From Halalkalibacter alkaliphilus (GTDB lineage Bacteria > Bacillota > Bacilli > Bacillales > Bacillaceae_D), in NCBI RefSeq assembly GCF_023555415.1, contig NZ_JAKRYL010000021.1, positions 1 through 64,000 on the forward strand: a DNA stretch of 64,000 nucleotides. The letters run 5' to 3'. The notes below the pieces were generated by a model. The model saw nothing but the letters and a program-made list of their open reading frames with translations. It had not been told where the DNA came from and did not search any database. Numbering within the stretch: position 1 is the first letter of the stretch; every line of letters starts with the position of its first letter. Positions 26,401-35,903 of the stretch are shown here, piece after piece. A program made the position numbers and the translations under genes.

Positions 26401-26467
26401 TCTCCCCCAAGATTTCTTTCCAGCCCCCTTCCCTTTTACAAGAAACTCATTTTTCTGATAAAATACA

Positions 26468-26498
26468 AAACAAGCTAGGCGTGTATCCTAGCTTGTTT
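26468..26498. terminator. Bidirectional terminator before dapF end
   Basis: AAACAAGCTAGG pairs with CCTAGCTTGTTT, 7-nt loop. Confidence 0.8.
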
Positions 26499-26523
26499 AC
26501 TCTTAAACAAACATTTGATTAAG

Positions 26524-27372
26524 TTATTTCCGTTCAAAAACCCCTTCACAAATCACTTCAGCTGCGCCGGTCATTAGAACATGACCATTCTCAAGCCACG
26601 TAATTCCTAAGTCTCCACCAAGAAGGTGAACCGTCACTTCTTTCCCTTTTTCAGCATGTCCATTTAAGATCGCAGCGACAACAGCTGCACAAGCCCCTGT
26701 TCCACAAGCCTGCGTAATTCCTGAGCCTCTTTCCCACACTCGAAAATGAAGTTCTTTATCAGATACTACTTCAACAAATTCAACATTCACCCATTCTGGA
26801 AAGCGTTCATCCTTCTCCATTTTCGGTCCAACTGTTTCAACTGTTGCATGATTAATATCCTCGACAAACATGACAGCATGTGGATTCCCCATAGAAACTG
26901 CCGTTACATGAAACGTTTCATCTTCTATTGAAAAAGCTTCTGCTACCACTTCATTTTGGTCTTCTCCTAACATCGGAATCAACTGTCTTGAAAGAATAGG
27001 CTTTCCCATATCTACCGTAACCGTCTTGACTTTTCCTTCCGTTACATGAACAGTCGCCTCTACTAGCCCACCTAATGTTTCAATTTGAAAAGTCTCTTCT
27101 TTCACATAGCCATGTTCATAAGCAAATTTTGCAACACAACGTAAACCATTTCCGCAATTCTTTGCTTCAGAACCATCATTGTTAAATACACGCATCTTCA
27201 CAGGAGCAACATCAGAAGGACAAACAAGGATCATTCCATCAGAACCAATCCCTTTATTTTTATCCGCAACTTCAACAGCAATGGGCGCTAGCTTGTCTTC
27301 ATCAAGCGTTTGTTTAAACATATCTACATAAATATAACTATTTCCTAACCCGTGCATCTTCGTAAAATGCAT
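26524..27372 (-). CDS. dapF: Diaminopimelate epimerase DapF
   Basis: 282 residues. Converts LL- to meso-diaminopimelate for lysine and peptidoglycan. Both catalytic cysteine sites are present: [12 protein letters not shown] and the C-terminal [15 protein letters not shown]; the start [17 protein letters not shown] is typical. The ATG at 27372 has AGAAGGGA 9 nt upstream. The preceding small gene ends 5 nt before, so they are one operon. Confidence 0.95.
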   Translation of the reverse strand: MHFTKMHGLGNSYIYVDMFKQTLDEDKLAPIAVEVADKNKGIGSDGMILVCPSDVAPVKMRVFNNDGSEAKNCGNGLRCVAKFAYEHGYVKEETFQIETLGGLVEATVHVTEGKVKTVTVDMGKPILSRQLIPMLGEDQNEVVAEAFSIEDETFHVTAVSMGNPHAVMFVEDINHATVETVGPKMEKDERFPEWVNVEFVEVVSDKELHFRVWERGSGITQACGTGACAAVVAAILNGHAEKGKEVTVHLLGGDLGITWLENGHVLMTGAAEVICEGVFERK

Positions 27373-27377
27373 GTTCG

Positions 27378-27620
27378 TCAATCCCTTCTTAACTGCTTAT
27401 CCGTCCAAAAATAATCTTGATCAGCTTCTAAAATAGTTAGCTTCCCATTACAGCATGGTAAGATCAAGATTGTTTTAATTCCTTCTTCCGCCCTTTTAAA
27501 ATCGGATTTTTTCATATTTGTTAACACGTTCTCCGTGTGACAAAAGGGACAGGATTGCAAATATATATCATCATAAAGGCGTTCATATGGCCACGTATTT
27601 ACAAAAGGAATGACATCCAC
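27378..27620 (-). CDS. Conserved small protein with CxxC, unknown function
   Basis: 80 residues. One [10 protein letters not shown] pair and a later LPCCNGKL give four cysteines in zinc-site-like arrangement. GTG start with AAAGGAT 9 nt upstream. Lies between yuzB and dapF on one strand. I do not recognise a characterised family. Confidence 0.65.
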   Translation of the reverse strand: MDVIPFVNTWPYERLYDDIYLQSCPFCHTENVLTNMKKSDFKRAEEGIKTILILPCCNGKLTILEADQDYFWTDKQLRRD

Positions 27621-27642
27621 CTGTCACACATCCTTTCTATAA

Positions 27643-27879
27643 TTAAAACATAGGGTTTTCTTCTAGATGCGTATATATATTTTCAACTAATTCTTCTGTC
27701 GACTCTCCAGAAACATATTCACCATTTACTAGAGCAAATAGCTCTCTTGCACAATTTCCACAACTACTAAGACAACCATACTCGATAATATCTAAATTAG
27801 GATCTTTTTCTAATTCTTCCATTGCCTTTTGAGATCCACTAGCTAAATTACTAAGACAAAACTCGATAATTGGACGCAT
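27643..27879 (-). CDS. yuzB: DUF1450 protein YuzB
   Basis: 78 residues, closely matching B. subtilis YuzB in the central [20 protein letters not shown] with a CxxxCxxC triad. Resembles thin ferredoxin-like metal-binding domains; function unknown. GAGGTGAG precedes the ATG. First gene of the yuzB-small protein-dapF operon and divergent from the TetR-yutJ gene. Confidence 0.85.
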   Translation of the reverse strand: MRPIIEFCLSNLASGSQKAMEELEKDPNLDIIEYGCLSSCGNCARELFALVNGEYVSGESTEELVENIYTHLEENPMF

Positions 27880-28010
27880 TTGCTCTCACCTCTTCAATCT
27901 ACCTCTTTATGCTACTCTCGCAATAGAGAGAAGTCAATTGCCAGCCCTTTATTTTCTAAGGATTTATTGAGTTTATCATATTAAAAAAAAGAGTAATATA
28001 AAGACAAGCA

Positions 28011-28088
28011 CGAAAGCGCTTTTAAAAAAGTCACAAATTTGTTGTTTTTTTATATATTTATCGTTATAATCAAAACTGACCAAGGTCA
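28011..28088 (+). promoter_or_regulatory. Promoter of the TetR-YutJ gene with palindromic operator
   Basis: -35 TTGTTT (28042-28047), 17-bp spacer, -10 TATAAT (28065-28070). A perfect 12-bp dyad TGACCAAGGTCA (28077-28088) covers the start point, as expected for TetR autoregulation. Upstream CGAAAGCGCTTTTA (28011-28024) resembles a degenerate cre (CcpA) site. Confidence 0.65.
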
Positions 28089-28110
28089 CTTTTGGTGAGG
28101 AGAAGAAAAA

Positions 28111-29754
28111 ATGAACGAACGAGCGAAAAAAGAACAGACTAAAGCGCGGATAGAAGAAGCGGCGTTAACTTTGTTTCGTGAAAAAGGATATTCCCGAACA
28201 ACTGTACAAGAAATTACAAAAGCAGCAAAAGTAGCAAAGGGAACTTTCTTTAATTATTTTCCAACAAAAGACTCTATTATGCAATCACTTGCCAACGATT
28301 TGCTATTAGCAGTTATGCCACATATTAAACAAACGCATTTAAGAAATCGACCACTATCGGTTCGATTACGTTCGTATTTACAATTTATATTAACTGACTA
28401 TGACCGATATCCTGCACTAACTATTGAGATGTGGAATCACGTTCTTAAGGAACAAACGCTTCTTTTTACGCACTGGAATGAACTTTTACAAGATGCAAAA
28501 TCACGAGGGGACATTCATACAAATGCTTCTATTGAAACATGGTCTCATATCATTCACAGTTTGATTTCGCATGGAATTCAAAATTTTGCATCAGAACCAA
28601 CTAAGACCCGTTTGCTTGAAAACGTAATGACTTTGGTCGAAACCAGTCTTGAAGCAATTATTGAAAAAAGGGGACATTCATTTATGAAAAAACTCGTAAT
28701 CTTAGGTGCCGGTTATGGTGGTATGCGCATTCTTCAACGCCTTTTACCTGAAGGCCTTCCTGAGGATGTTGAAATTACTTTAATTGACCGCTTGCCTTAT
28801 CACTGTCTAAAAACAGAGTATTACGCGTTAGCAGCAGGAACAGCAGCAGATCATCACCTTCGTGTTAGCTTTCCTGAAGATGCAAGGCTCCAAGTCAAAT
28901 ACGGAACGATAACAAATGTGAACTTAGATGAAAAAATGGTTGAGCTTGATAATGGCGATATGGTTCCTTACGATAAATTAATTATTGGTTTAGGCTGTGA
29001 AGATAAGTATCATAACGTTCCAGGTGCAGCCGAATACACTCATAGCATTCAAACAATGGATAAAACCCGCAGAACGTATGAAACACTAAATAACGTCCGC
29101 CCTAATGGGATTGTATCAATTGTCGGTGCAGGGTTAAGCGGAGTTGAACTTGCTAGTGAATTAAGAGAAAGTCGTCCTGATTTAACGATTAAATTGTTTG
29201 ACCGTGGAGAAATCATCTTGTCTATGTTCCCACGAAAATTAAGTACGTATGTTCAAAACTGGTTTATCGATCACGGCGTTGATGTGATTAATAAATCAAA
29301 TATTACAAAAGTCGAAGAAGGCATTCTATACAATCACGACGAACCTATCGAATGCGATGCGATCATTTGGACTGCAGGGGTACAGCCGGTTGAAGTGGTT
29401 CGTAATTTAGATGTTGAAAAAGATAAACAAGGTAGAGTAATTTTAACACCACAACACTTCTTACCAACAGATGAAGATGTATTTGTTGTAGGCGACTGTG
29501 CTAGTCTCCCTCATGCACCAAGCGCTCAGCTTGCTGAGGGGCAGGCAGAACAAATTGTCACGATTTTGAAAAAGCAATGGGACGGAGAACCACTTCCTGA
29601 AGAACTACCTCAAATTAAATTAAAAGGCGTGTTAGGCTCACTTGGGAAAAAACATGGCTTTGGCTTAATGGGCGAACGCACATTACTAGGTCGAGTGCCA
29701 CGTGTTTTAAAGAGCGGTGTTCTTTGGATGTATAAATATCATTCAGGATCTTAA
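28111..29754 (+). CDS. yutJ: TetR regulator fused in frame to NADH dehydrogenase-like flavoprotein (YutJ)
   Basis: 547 residues. 1-190 is a TetR repressor: HTH with EAALTLFREKGYSRTTVQEI and VAKGTFFNYFPTKDSI, then the helical effector domain. 192-547 is a complete YutJ-type NDH-2-like enzyme: FAD motif LGAGYGGM (198-205), NAD motif SIVGAGLSGVELASEL, FVVGDCASLP. The second part has its own Met192 with AAAAGGGGAC 10 nt before it. Joining passes through GAAAAAAGGGGAC (28653-28665). With one A fewer, the TetR frame would end in TGA overlapping that ATG as ATGA, so the fusion could be real or come from a homopolymer change. Confidence 0.8.
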   Translation: MNERAKKEQTKARIEEAALTLFREKGYSRTTVQEITKAAKVAKGTFFNYFPTKDSIMQSLANDLLLAVMPHIKQTHLRNRPLSVRLRSYLQFILTDYDRYPALTIEMWNHVLKEQTLLFTHWNELLQDAKSRGDIHTNASIETWSHIIHSLISHGIQNFASEPTKTRLLENVMTLVETSLEAIIEKRGHSFMKKLVILGAGYGGMRILQRLLPEGLPEDVEITLIDRLPYHCLKTEYYALAAGTAADHHLRVSFPEDARLQVKYGTITNVNLDEKMVELDNGDMVPYDKLIIGLGCEDKYHNVPGAAEYTHSIQTMDKTRRTYETLNNVRPNGIVSIVGAGLSGVELASELRESRPDLTIKLFDRGEIILSMFPRKLSTYVQNWFIDHGVDVINKSNITKVEEGILYNHDEPIECDAIIWTAGVQPVEVVRNLDVEKDKQGRVILTPQHFLPTDEDVFVVGDCASLPHAPSAQLAEGQAEQIVTILKKQWDGEPLPEELPQIKLKGVLGSLGKKHGFGLMGERTLLGRVPRVLKSGVLWMYKYHSGS

Positions 29755-29763
29755 TATTTCTAA

Positions 29764-29803
29764 AAAAACGAGTAACAACACCAACGTGTAGTTGCTCGTT
29801 TTT
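29764..29803. terminator. Terminator between converging yutJ and yuzD
   Basis: AAACGAGTAAC pairs imperfectly with GTTGCTCGTTT, with T and A runs on either side. Confidence 0.65.
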
Positions 29804-29804
29804 A

Positions 29805-30122
29805 CTATTTTTTAGAATTGCTGCTGCTTAATTCATCAATTTTTTTATAAATTTCTTTCAGCTTTGGATTTCCTTCCGCTACAACCACTCCCTCAAGTAC
29901 AACTAAAGGGTAAAAAAATTCGTCCTCTTTGATAGCTTCCGCATAATATTTATGGCTCTCATCACTTGTAGGGACTTCAATATCAACATATTCAAAATCA
30001 ATAGCTATTTGAGGGTACTTTCTTGTGATAGCTGCTTCCAACCACTCCATCGTTTCTTTGGCAGTAGGAAGATGAATACAACTAGCACACTTTTCCTCTG
30101 CTCCATAAACCGTCAGTTTCAA
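29805..30122 (-). CDS. yuzD: YuzD, thioredoxin-fold disulfide oxidoreductase-like protein
   Basis: 105 residues. Opening LTVYGAEEKCASCIHLP carries a CxxC at the position of thioredoxin-fold active sites; YPLVVLEG with the cis-Pro region follows. TTG at 30122 chosen because AGGTGGGG is 6 nt upstream, while a GTG four codons earlier has none. Divergent from yutI, same pairing as in B. subtilis. Activity untested. Confidence 0.8.
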   Translation of the reverse strand: MKLTVYGAEEKCASCIHLPTAKETMEWLEAAITRKYPQIAIDFEYVDIEVPTSDESHKYYAEAIKEDEFFYPLVVLEGVVVAEGNPKLKEIYKKIDELSSSNSKK

Positions 30123-30296
30123 ATTGCACCCCACCTTTTCTCGTTCATGTTATGTATGAAATCATTATACGACAGTTTCTCATTTTTTTCTTCCCTTTCC
30201 AATTTTCCACCTGTTCATATGCGTAAATTCAAGCAGAATCATGGATTTTTTTTATAAACCCCATTATAATAGGTAGTAGAAAGGAGTTGTTTTGAT

Positions 30297-30536
30297 ATGT
30301 CAACAAGTACTGAAATGGTAGAACAAGTTAGTGAAGTATTAGATAAGCTCCGTCCTTTCTTGCTACGTGATGGTGGAGACGTTGAGCTCGTAGATGTAGA
30401 AGATGGAATTGTAAAGGTTCGTCTTCTTGGCGCTTGTGGCTCATGCCCAAGTTCAACGATTACACTTAAAGCAGGTATCGAGCGTGCTCTTCTTGAAGAA
30501 GTGCCTGGAGTAAAGGAAATCGAGCAAGTCTTTTAA
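30297..30536 (+). CDS. yutI: Nfu-type Fe-S scaffold protein YutI
   Basis: 79-residue NifU C-terminal domain with the CxxC cluster site in [14 protein letters not shown], plus [17 protein letters not shown]. Carries 4Fe-4S clusters to targets. AAAGGAG before the ATG. Lacks the longer N-terminal part of some B. subtilis models, but the domain is complete. Confidence 0.93.
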   Translation: MSTSTEMVEQVSEVLDKLRPFLLRDGGDVELVDVEDGIVKVRLLGACGSCPSSTITLKAGIERALLEEVPGVKEIEQVF

Positions 30537-30541
30537 TAGTT

Positions 30542-30565
30542 ACCGCCCGGCGAATGTCGGGCGGT
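30542..30565 (+). terminator. yutI terminator
   Basis: ACCGCCCG pairs with CGGGCGGT, then TCTTCTTTTT. Confidence 0.85.
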
Positions 30566-30618
30566 TCTTCTTTTTAAAAGGATTTTTTCGTAAAGATTGT
30601 TACTGTGAGTAATGTGAT

Positions 30619-30695
30619 TTCTCGTAGTGAAATGGAGCGGAAGTCACTCGACACCTCCTTGCGGGTGCGAGTGACTGGAGCGCAATGGAACGAAC
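30619..30695. repeat. Shortened dispersed repeat, opposite orientation
   Basis: Both ends match the 135-bp repeat at 9325-9459 in reverse (TTCTCGTAGTGAAATGGAGC, then GGAGCGCAATGGAACGAAC). About 60 bp of the centre is missing. The remaining halves can pair (GTCACTCG with CGAGTGAC). Confidence 0.7.
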
Positions 30696-30717
30696 ATGTG
30701 GAGAACGCGTACCCCAT

Positions 30718-30760
30718 AAGAACTCATGAAGAAACGTTAATTGCTTCTTCATGAGTTCTT
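30718..30760. terminator. Perfect hairpin downstream of the thr operon
   Basis: AAGAACTCATGAAGAA pairs over 16 bp with its complement (loop 30734-30744). Neither side has a good T run, so termination is uncertain; it may be an mRNA 3' end structure. Confidence 0.5.
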
Positions 30761-30791
30761 ACCAAGGATTGAAACTCTTCACTAAAACCAC

Positions 30792-31022
30792 TCACATATA
30801 AAACTCCTCAAATAACGATTCTGCTTCTTCATATGAAGCGAAAATCGCATCATCTTCCTCTATAGGGTGGTAAAAGTCAAATAGCAACAATGATAATCTG
30901 CTTGGGTCCATCGGATCCCTTGCAATCGTAGCTTCCTGAACATTGGATACCGTTTGAGTGTGTGGGTTTCGATAAATAATGTAAACTTGCTGTCCCTCTT
31001 CAAGTTGCTGAATATCAAGCAT
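30792..31022 (-). CDS. Small protein resembling transcriptional regulator SplA
   Basis: 76 residues, ATG with AAAGGAGG 6-8 nt upstream. The VYIIYRNPHTQ segment near the start, LLLFDFYHPI and the acidic DDAIFASYEEAE resemble, from memory, SplA, the negative regulator of the spore photoproduct lyase gene splB in B. subtilis. No splB is adjacent; it follows thrB on the same strand. Tentative family call. Confidence 0.5.
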   Translation of the reverse strand: MLDIQQLEEGQQVYIIYRNPHTQTVSNVQEATIARDPMDPSRLSLLLFDFYHPIEEDDAIFASYEEAESLFEEFYM

Positions 31023-31080
31023 GGCGGGCCTCCTTTTTTGTTGGTTTGCCCGCCATACTTGTTCCCTATTCATCTATTTT

Positions 31081-32004
31081 TCACGCCGATGTTTCCTGCT
31101 TTGATTCTTTTTTTACTACAATTCCTTCTTTTGCTGGTCTTAATACAGCTACCTCAAAATCAGGGAAATGACGCTGTAATTTTTTTTGAATTTCCTCACC
31201 ACGATGAAGGGGTGCCAAGCAAAGCATCGTCGGACCTGCCCCGCTTAAAGCAGCTCCAAAAGCAGCTGTTTCTTCACGAACTACCTTAATTACTTCTTGA
31301 AGATGAGGCACTAATTCACCACGATAAGGATGATGAAATAAATCCTCGCTCATCATCTTTCCAGCTGATTCCCAGTCTCCTTGAAGGATTGCCGCTACAA
31401 GAACATTGGCAACACTGCTTGCTCGAACCGCTTGTTTATAAGAAAGCTCAGCTGGTAAGACTCCACGCGCTTTCTTTGTCTTTAATTCCTCTGAAGGAAC
31501 GAGTAAAACAAGATCAACTTCGGGGACGCCACCGTATAACACATGTGTGCTTTCTTCTGTATGAGTCCCAATTACGAGACCACCATAAACCGAAGCTGCT
31601 ACGTTATCTGGATGTCCTTCCCAAAGACTAGCAAAACGAACTTTTTCACTTACGGAAAGTGTATCACCTGTTAATTGATTTGCTAGCTCAATTCCAGCAA
31701 CGATAGCTGCTGCACTACTTCCAAGACCACGTGCTAACGGAATATCACTCGTCATTTCGACATGACAAGGAAGAAGTTCTTTCCCAATCTCTTTTGCGAC
31801 ATGCGCAGCAACTTGATAGATGAGATTGTCTTCTCCCTCTTCAATTCCTTGTAATTCAACAGATGATGATTCAAAAAACCATTTATCTGACGGGCGGACT
31901 TCAAGTGTCAAATAACGGTTCACTGCGAGCCCCACAGAGTCAAAGCCGGGTCCTAAGTTTGCCGAGCTACCAGGAACCGTTATGACAAATGGTTGTTGGC
32001 TCAT
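31081..32004 (-). CDS. thrB: Homoserine kinase ThrB
   Basis: 307-residue GHMP kinase. [12 protein letters not shown] (11-22), the ATP loop [10 protein letters not shown] (91-100), and [12 protein letters not shown]. Phosphorylates homoserine for ThrC. The start overlaps the thrC stop by 4 nt (ATGA). Last core gene of hom-thrC-thrB. Confidence 0.95.
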   Translation of the reverse strand: MSQQPFVITVPGSSANLGPGFDSVGLAVNRYLTLEVRPSDKWFFESSSVELQGIEEGEDNLIYQVAAHVAKEIGKELLPCHVEMTSDIPLARGLGSSAAAIVAGIELANQLTGDTLSVSEKVRFASLWEGHPDNVAASVYGGLVIGTHTEESTHVLYGGVPEVDLVLLVPSEELKTKKARGVLPAELSYKQAVRASSVANVLVAAILQGDWESAGKMMSEDLFHHPYRGELVPHLQEVIKVVREETAAFGAALSGAGPTMLCLAPLHRGEEIQKKLQRHFPDFEVAVLRPAKEGIVVKKESKQETSA

Positions 32005-33065
32005 GACATCACACCACCTTTGAGGTGAGCAAGAAACGCTTCTTTATCATTCGGCAAAACAGTCGGTTTCACTGTAACTGTATCAATTGCCGTGTTTGGA
32101 TCTTTTAAGCCGTTTCCTGTTAATACACATACAACAGTTGATCCTTTTTTGATTTCTCCTGAATCGAGTTGCTTTTTCAATCCTGCAATGGACGCACAAG
32201 AAGCTGGTTCAGCAAAAACGCCTTCTGTTTTAGCAAGTAGTTGGTATGCTTCTAAAATTTCTTCATCTGTGACAGAGTCAATTGCTCCATTAGATTCTTC
32301 TTTTGCCGCGACGGCTTTATCCCAGCTTGCTGGGTTTCCAATACGAATTGCCGTTGCAATTGTCTCAGGTTCTTCAATTACTTTATTTTGCACGATCGCA
32401 GCAGCACCTTCTGCTTCAAAACCACGCATCTCAGGTAGACCCGTTCCTTTTTTCTCATGATACTCTTTAAACCCTTTCCAGTATGCTGTGATGTTACCAG
32501 CATTTCCTACTGGGATAGCTAACACATCTGGCGCTTTACCAAGTGCATCAACAATTTCAAATGCAGCTGTTTTTTGCCCTTCAATTCGATACGGGTTTAC
32601 TGAATTTACAAGTGTAATTGGCTCTTGCTTACTAATTTCACGGACAATATCAAGGGCATTATCAAAGTTTCCTTTGATCTCCAACACTTCAGCACCGTAC
32701 ATAACCGCCTGAGCAAGCTTCCCTAGCGCAATTTTGCCTTCTGGGATAACAACGATACATCTAAGTCCCGCTCTCGCTCCGTACGCTGCAGCAGCCGCTG
32801 ACGTATTTCCAGTTGAGGCACAAATGATCGCTTTGCTCCCCTCTTCCTTTGCCTTTGCAACTGCCATGACCATTCCACGATCTTTGAACGAACCAGTCGG
32901 ATTTAACCCCTCATATTTAACATAAACATTGACACCCCACTCTTTTGATAGCTGTTCTAGCTCAATAAGTGGCGTATTTCCTTCATGTAATGTGAGAAGA
33001 GGTGTCTCCTCTGTAACAGGCAAGTATTCCTTATATTCTTGAATTAACCCTTTCCAACGACTCAT
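32001..33065 (-). CDS. thrC: Threonine synthase ThrC
   Basis: 354 residues, fold type II PLP enzyme. PLP lysine Lys61 in [32 protein letters not shown]. Converts O-phosphohomoserine to threonine. Only 2 nt after hom and overlapping thrB. Confidence 0.95.
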   Translation of the reverse strand: MSRWKGLIQEYKEYLPVTEETPLLTLHEGNTPLIELEQLSKEWGVNVYVKYEGLNPTGSFKDRGMVMAVAKAKEEGSKAIICASTGNTSAAAAAYGARAGLRCIVVIPEGKIALGKLAQAVMYGAEVLEIKGNFDNALDIVREISKQEPITLVNSVNPYRIEGQKTAAFEIVDALGKAPDVLAIPVGNAGNITAYWKGFKEYHEKKGTGLPEMRGFEAEGAAAIVQNKVIEEPETIATAIRIGNPASWDKAVAAKEESNGAIDSVTDEEILEAYQLLAKTEGVFAEPASCASIAGLKKQLDSGEIKKGSTVVCVLTGNGLKDPNTAIDTVTVKPTVLPNDKEAFLAHLKGGVMS

Positions 33066-33067
33066 TT

Positions 33068-34366
33068 TTAACGTCCTCCTTCGACACGGTAGCTGCTTTC
33101 AATCGATTCAATGACTTCAAGCTCAGATAATTTATTGTATAATTGTTCATAATTTTCTTTAGTTGTATGGTGTGTAATTACAATAACTTCAGCCACTTCT
33201 TCACCTTCAATTGGAAGCTGCAAGAGCTTCTCAAAACTTACATCATGGCTAGCAAATAAACTTGTAACAGCCTGGAACGTGCCAGCCTTATCTAGTACAC
33301 GTAAACGCATGAAATATTTCGAGTCAATTTCATTTGCTTTTTTGAGCACTCGAGCATGCAATGGCTCTTGTACCTGTCTGCCACATACACCTAAACGCAT
33401 GTTTTTCATGACAGATACTAAATCAGAAACGACAGCAGTAGCCGTTGGCAACGAACCTGCCCCTGGTCCATAAAACATCGTCTCTCCTACTGCTTCACCG
33501 TATACGTACACCGCATTATATTCATTATGAACGGATGCTAGTGGATGCTCTTTCGGCAGCAATGTAGGTTCCACACTCACTTCCACACGCCCCTCATCAC
33601 GCTTAGCTAGCCCAATTAACTTCATAGTATACCCAAGTTGATCACAGTAATCTAGATCTGTTTTTGTGACAGATGAAATTCCTTTAACAGAAACATCGTC
33701 TAAGCTCACATCCATAGAAAAACCAAGTGTCGCTAAAATAGCCATTTTTCTTGCTGCATCTAGCCCTTCAACATCAGCTGTTGGATCACTTTCTGCAAAT
33801 CCAAGCTCTTGAGCAACCTTTAGCACTTCTTCATATGAGCTGCCATTTTGCGTCATTTTCGTTAAAATGTAATTTGTCGTACCATTAACGATCCCCATCA
33901 TTTTCGTAATGCGATCTGCAGACAGTCCATCACTTAAGCTACGTAAAATTGGGATCCCACCAGCTACACTAGCTTCATAATACAAATCGCAGCCATTTTC
34001 AGAAGCTACTTGTAATAGTTCCGCACCGTACAAAGCCATTAAATCCTTATTAGCTGTAACTACATGCTTCCCGTTGCGAAGAGCCGTAAGCAAGTGCTCG
34101 CGCGTCGTTTCTACTCCTCCCATTACTTCAATCACAACATCAATGTTTTGATCGAAAAGAACATCTTCTATTTGATCCGTCACAAGTGATTCATCAAGAT
34201 CCACCGGACGTTGTTTTTCTTTATCACGAACTAGCACTTTTTTTACTGTTACTGGACAGCCTACTTGATGACGTAACTCATCTTGGTGGCGGCTAATAAT
34301 GGAAACAACCCCTGTTCCTACTGTCCCTAAACCCAGTAATCCGACGCGAACTTCCGCTGCTGACAT
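33068..34366 (-). CDS. hom: Homoserine dehydrogenase Hom
   Basis: 432 residues. NAD(P)-binding [12 protein letters not shown], catalytic region [15 protein letters not shown]-terminal ACT domain (about 350-430), which usually mediates threonine feedback. First gene of the threonine operon. AGAAGGAGTGG before the ATG. Promoter at 34439-34467; no T-box or leader terminator lies between it and the ATG. Confidence 0.95.
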   Translation of the reverse strand: MSAAEVRVGLLGLGTVGTGVVSIISRHQDELRHQVGCPVTVKKVLVRDKEKQRPVDLDESLVTDQIEDVLFDQNIDVVIEVMGGVETTREHLLTALRNGKHVVTANKDLMALYGAELLQVASENGCDLYYEASVAGGIPILRSLSDGLSADRITKMMGIVNGTTNYILTKMTQNGSSYEEVLKVAQELGFAESDPTADVEGLDAARKMAILATLGFSMDVSLDDVSVKGISSVTKTDLDYCDQLGYTMKLIGLAKRDEGRVEVSVEPTLLPKEHPLASVHNEYNAVYVYGEAVGETMFYGPGAGSLPTATAVVSDLVSVMKNMRLGVCGRQVQEPLHARVLKKANEIDSKYFMRLRVLDKAGTFQAVTSLFASHDVSFEKLLQLPIEGEEVAEVIVITHHTTKENYEQLYNKLSELEVIESIESSYRVEGGR

Positions 34367-34438
34367 ACTCTCTCCACTCCTTCTCCATTACTCTATTCAT
34401 GTATACTCAAAAAGTACATTTGTTTATCTATAATGGAC

Positions 34439-34467
34439 ATTATAGACCTCTTTTCGTCTAAGTACAA
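34439..34467 (-). promoter_or_regulatory. Sigma-A promoter of hom-thrCB
   Basis: -35 TTGTAC (34467-34462), 17-bp spacer, -10 TATAAT (34444-34439) on the minus strand; leader about 65 nt. Confidence 0.75.
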
Positions 34468-34499
34468 TAGATAATTTAATAAAATTCAGAAAAGTATAA

Positions 34500-34544
34500 G
34501 ATATCATAAAAAAGCCGTGCATGCGCGGCTTTTTTTATGATATC
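34500..34544. terminator. Long hairpin upstream of the hom promoter
   Basis: GATATCATAAAAAAGCCG pairs with CGGC-T7-ATGATATC (one-base bulge). It lies upstream of the hom promoter, so it ends another transcript or insulates; it is not a hom attenuator. Confidence 0.6.
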
Positions 34545-34547
34545 TAT

Positions 34548-34626
34548 GCAATGTGCGACACCGTCGCTTTCTTTTAAGCCTTCACTGAGTAACCTTCTCA
34601 GAAAATGCGCCGTGCATAGCCATTGC
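34548..34626. repeat. REP-like element, diverged copy
   Basis: GCAATGTGCGACACCGTCGC left box, central CTGAG/CTCAG stem after TTAAGCCTT, right box ending GCCATTGC. Same order as the copies at 63 kb. Next to a hairpin, as usual. Confidence 0.6.
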
Positions 34627-34696
34627 GCTTCATTGTTTCTACTTTCAGTTACCCTTGACGAACCCTTATTTCTTTACTCTATTCGCATTAGAAAAA

Positions 34697-34719
34697 GACT
34701 AGTTACTGTTTAACTAGCC
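34697..34719 (-). terminator. yutH terminator
   Basis: Minus strand GGCTAGTTA pairs with TAACTAGTC (one G-U), then TTTTTC; 17 nt after the yutH stop. Confidence 0.7.
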
Positions 34720-34735
34720 TCAAATTATAAATCCA

Positions 34736-35776
34736 CTATAACCAATCAAGCGGTGGTACGATTGTTGTACCGACTCCTTTATTCATAAGTACAGTTTCTG
34801 CAAATTCTTTTAGAAAGCGTTCATTTTTATATTCATTTTCAAGCATTCGGAAAAAAGATTGCCCGAGATGAATTTTTTCTTCTTGTATTTGACTTCGGTA
34901 ATAGGCCTCAATTGCTTCAAAATAATGAAGCGGAAATAACAATCTTGCATATAATAGCTTCCATGAATAGGTCGACAACGGTTCGTACTGCTCATATCCC
35001 TTTAAAAACTCATTCAATCTTCCCCACGGAAAATTCTTTTCTGTTAAGTGCTGATCTCGCGTCCATTCAGCTAAATCTCTACAAGAATGATCGTAAACAA
35101 ATTCCGTCGGACGTTTTACGATATCTCCTTCTTCCGATAAGACAACCCACGTTCGGTCCGTAAATCTCCTGTGACATATAGTGGGCTTTTCCTGATTACG
35201 GGTTGGATCATCCAAAGTTGCATCGACAACATATTGTATTGCATTTTCCGTCAGTCCCATAAAATATGGATAAGAAAACAAAAAAGCCTCATCTACATAA
35301 GATTGCGGTCTCTCGTACAATATTTGCTGATACCAACCTTCTAACTGCTCCAACCTTGTTTCCCACAATTTCGGCCATTGACCGTAAAAATCATATCCTC
35401 GCTTTTGGTATGAAAACTGCTTTCCAAAATGGTGAATAGCTGCTAAATGTCCACCCTTCTCTTCTAGCGTTTGAAACCTAAAATGCCCTTCATTTCTTTC
35501 CGACGTCATCGGCAAAGCACAAACATAAACTTCTTGCCCGTCAATTAAGCCCGTTCTTCTCCTTTGTAGAGTATAAAGAGGTTCAAGTACAGAAGTATCG
35601 CCAATCGATCGCATGAAATCAGCAAAGGCAATCATTTCATCTTCTTGTGACATACACTCTTCTTTCGGCAACAAAATGTACGACTTACCATCAGCTTCAA
35701 AGCCTTCGTATGCCCCAATGGAAAAGCGCTTTTCACAATAAATCCCATACACATCATAAAGGTTCCTCTCAAACAT
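34736..35776 (-). CDS. yutH: Spore-coat-associated kinase-fold protein YutH
   Basis: 346 residues of the CotS/YutH aminoglycoside-phosphotransferase-like fold. Visible: HLAAIHHFG region, ICHRRFTDRTWVV, and an acidic DHSCRDLAEW segment; the usual catalytic HGD is not obvious, so it may be a pseudokinase. B. subtilis YutH is a coat protein made in the mother cell. AAGGAGGG is upstream. Synteny hom-yutH-yutG supports the name. Confidence 0.85.
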   Translation of the reverse strand: MFERNLYDVYGIYCEKRFSIGAYEGFEADGKSYILLPKEECMSQEDEMIAFADFMRSIGDTSVLEPLYTLQRRRTGLIDGQEVYVCALPMTSERNEGHFRFQTLEEKGGHLAAIHHFGKQFSYQKRGYDFYGQWPKLWETRLEQLEGWYQQILYERPQSYVDEAFLFSYPYFMGLTENAIQYVVDATLDDPTRNQEKPTICHRRFTDRTWVVLSEEGDIVKRPTEFVYDHSCRDLAEWTRDQHLTEKNFPWGRLNEFLKGYEQYEPLSTYSWKLLYARLLFPLHYFEAIEAYYRSQIQEEKIHLGQSFFRMLENEYKNERFLKEFAETVLMNKGVGTTIVPPLDWL

Positions 35777-35903
35777 TTCCTTCCCTCCTTAACCTTACTC
35801 CTTTACCTAGTCTATGACCCAAATGAATAAAATGTGTATGTGGACAGTAGACTAGTATTAGCCTATAGTCATATTCAGGCAGCATGCCGACGGAGGTGTT
35901 TCG

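Noticed and set aside
34500-34544. Attenuator or T-box for the hom operon
   Set aside because: The hairpin lies upstream of the TTGTAC-17-TATAAT promoter of hom, so it is not in the hom leader.
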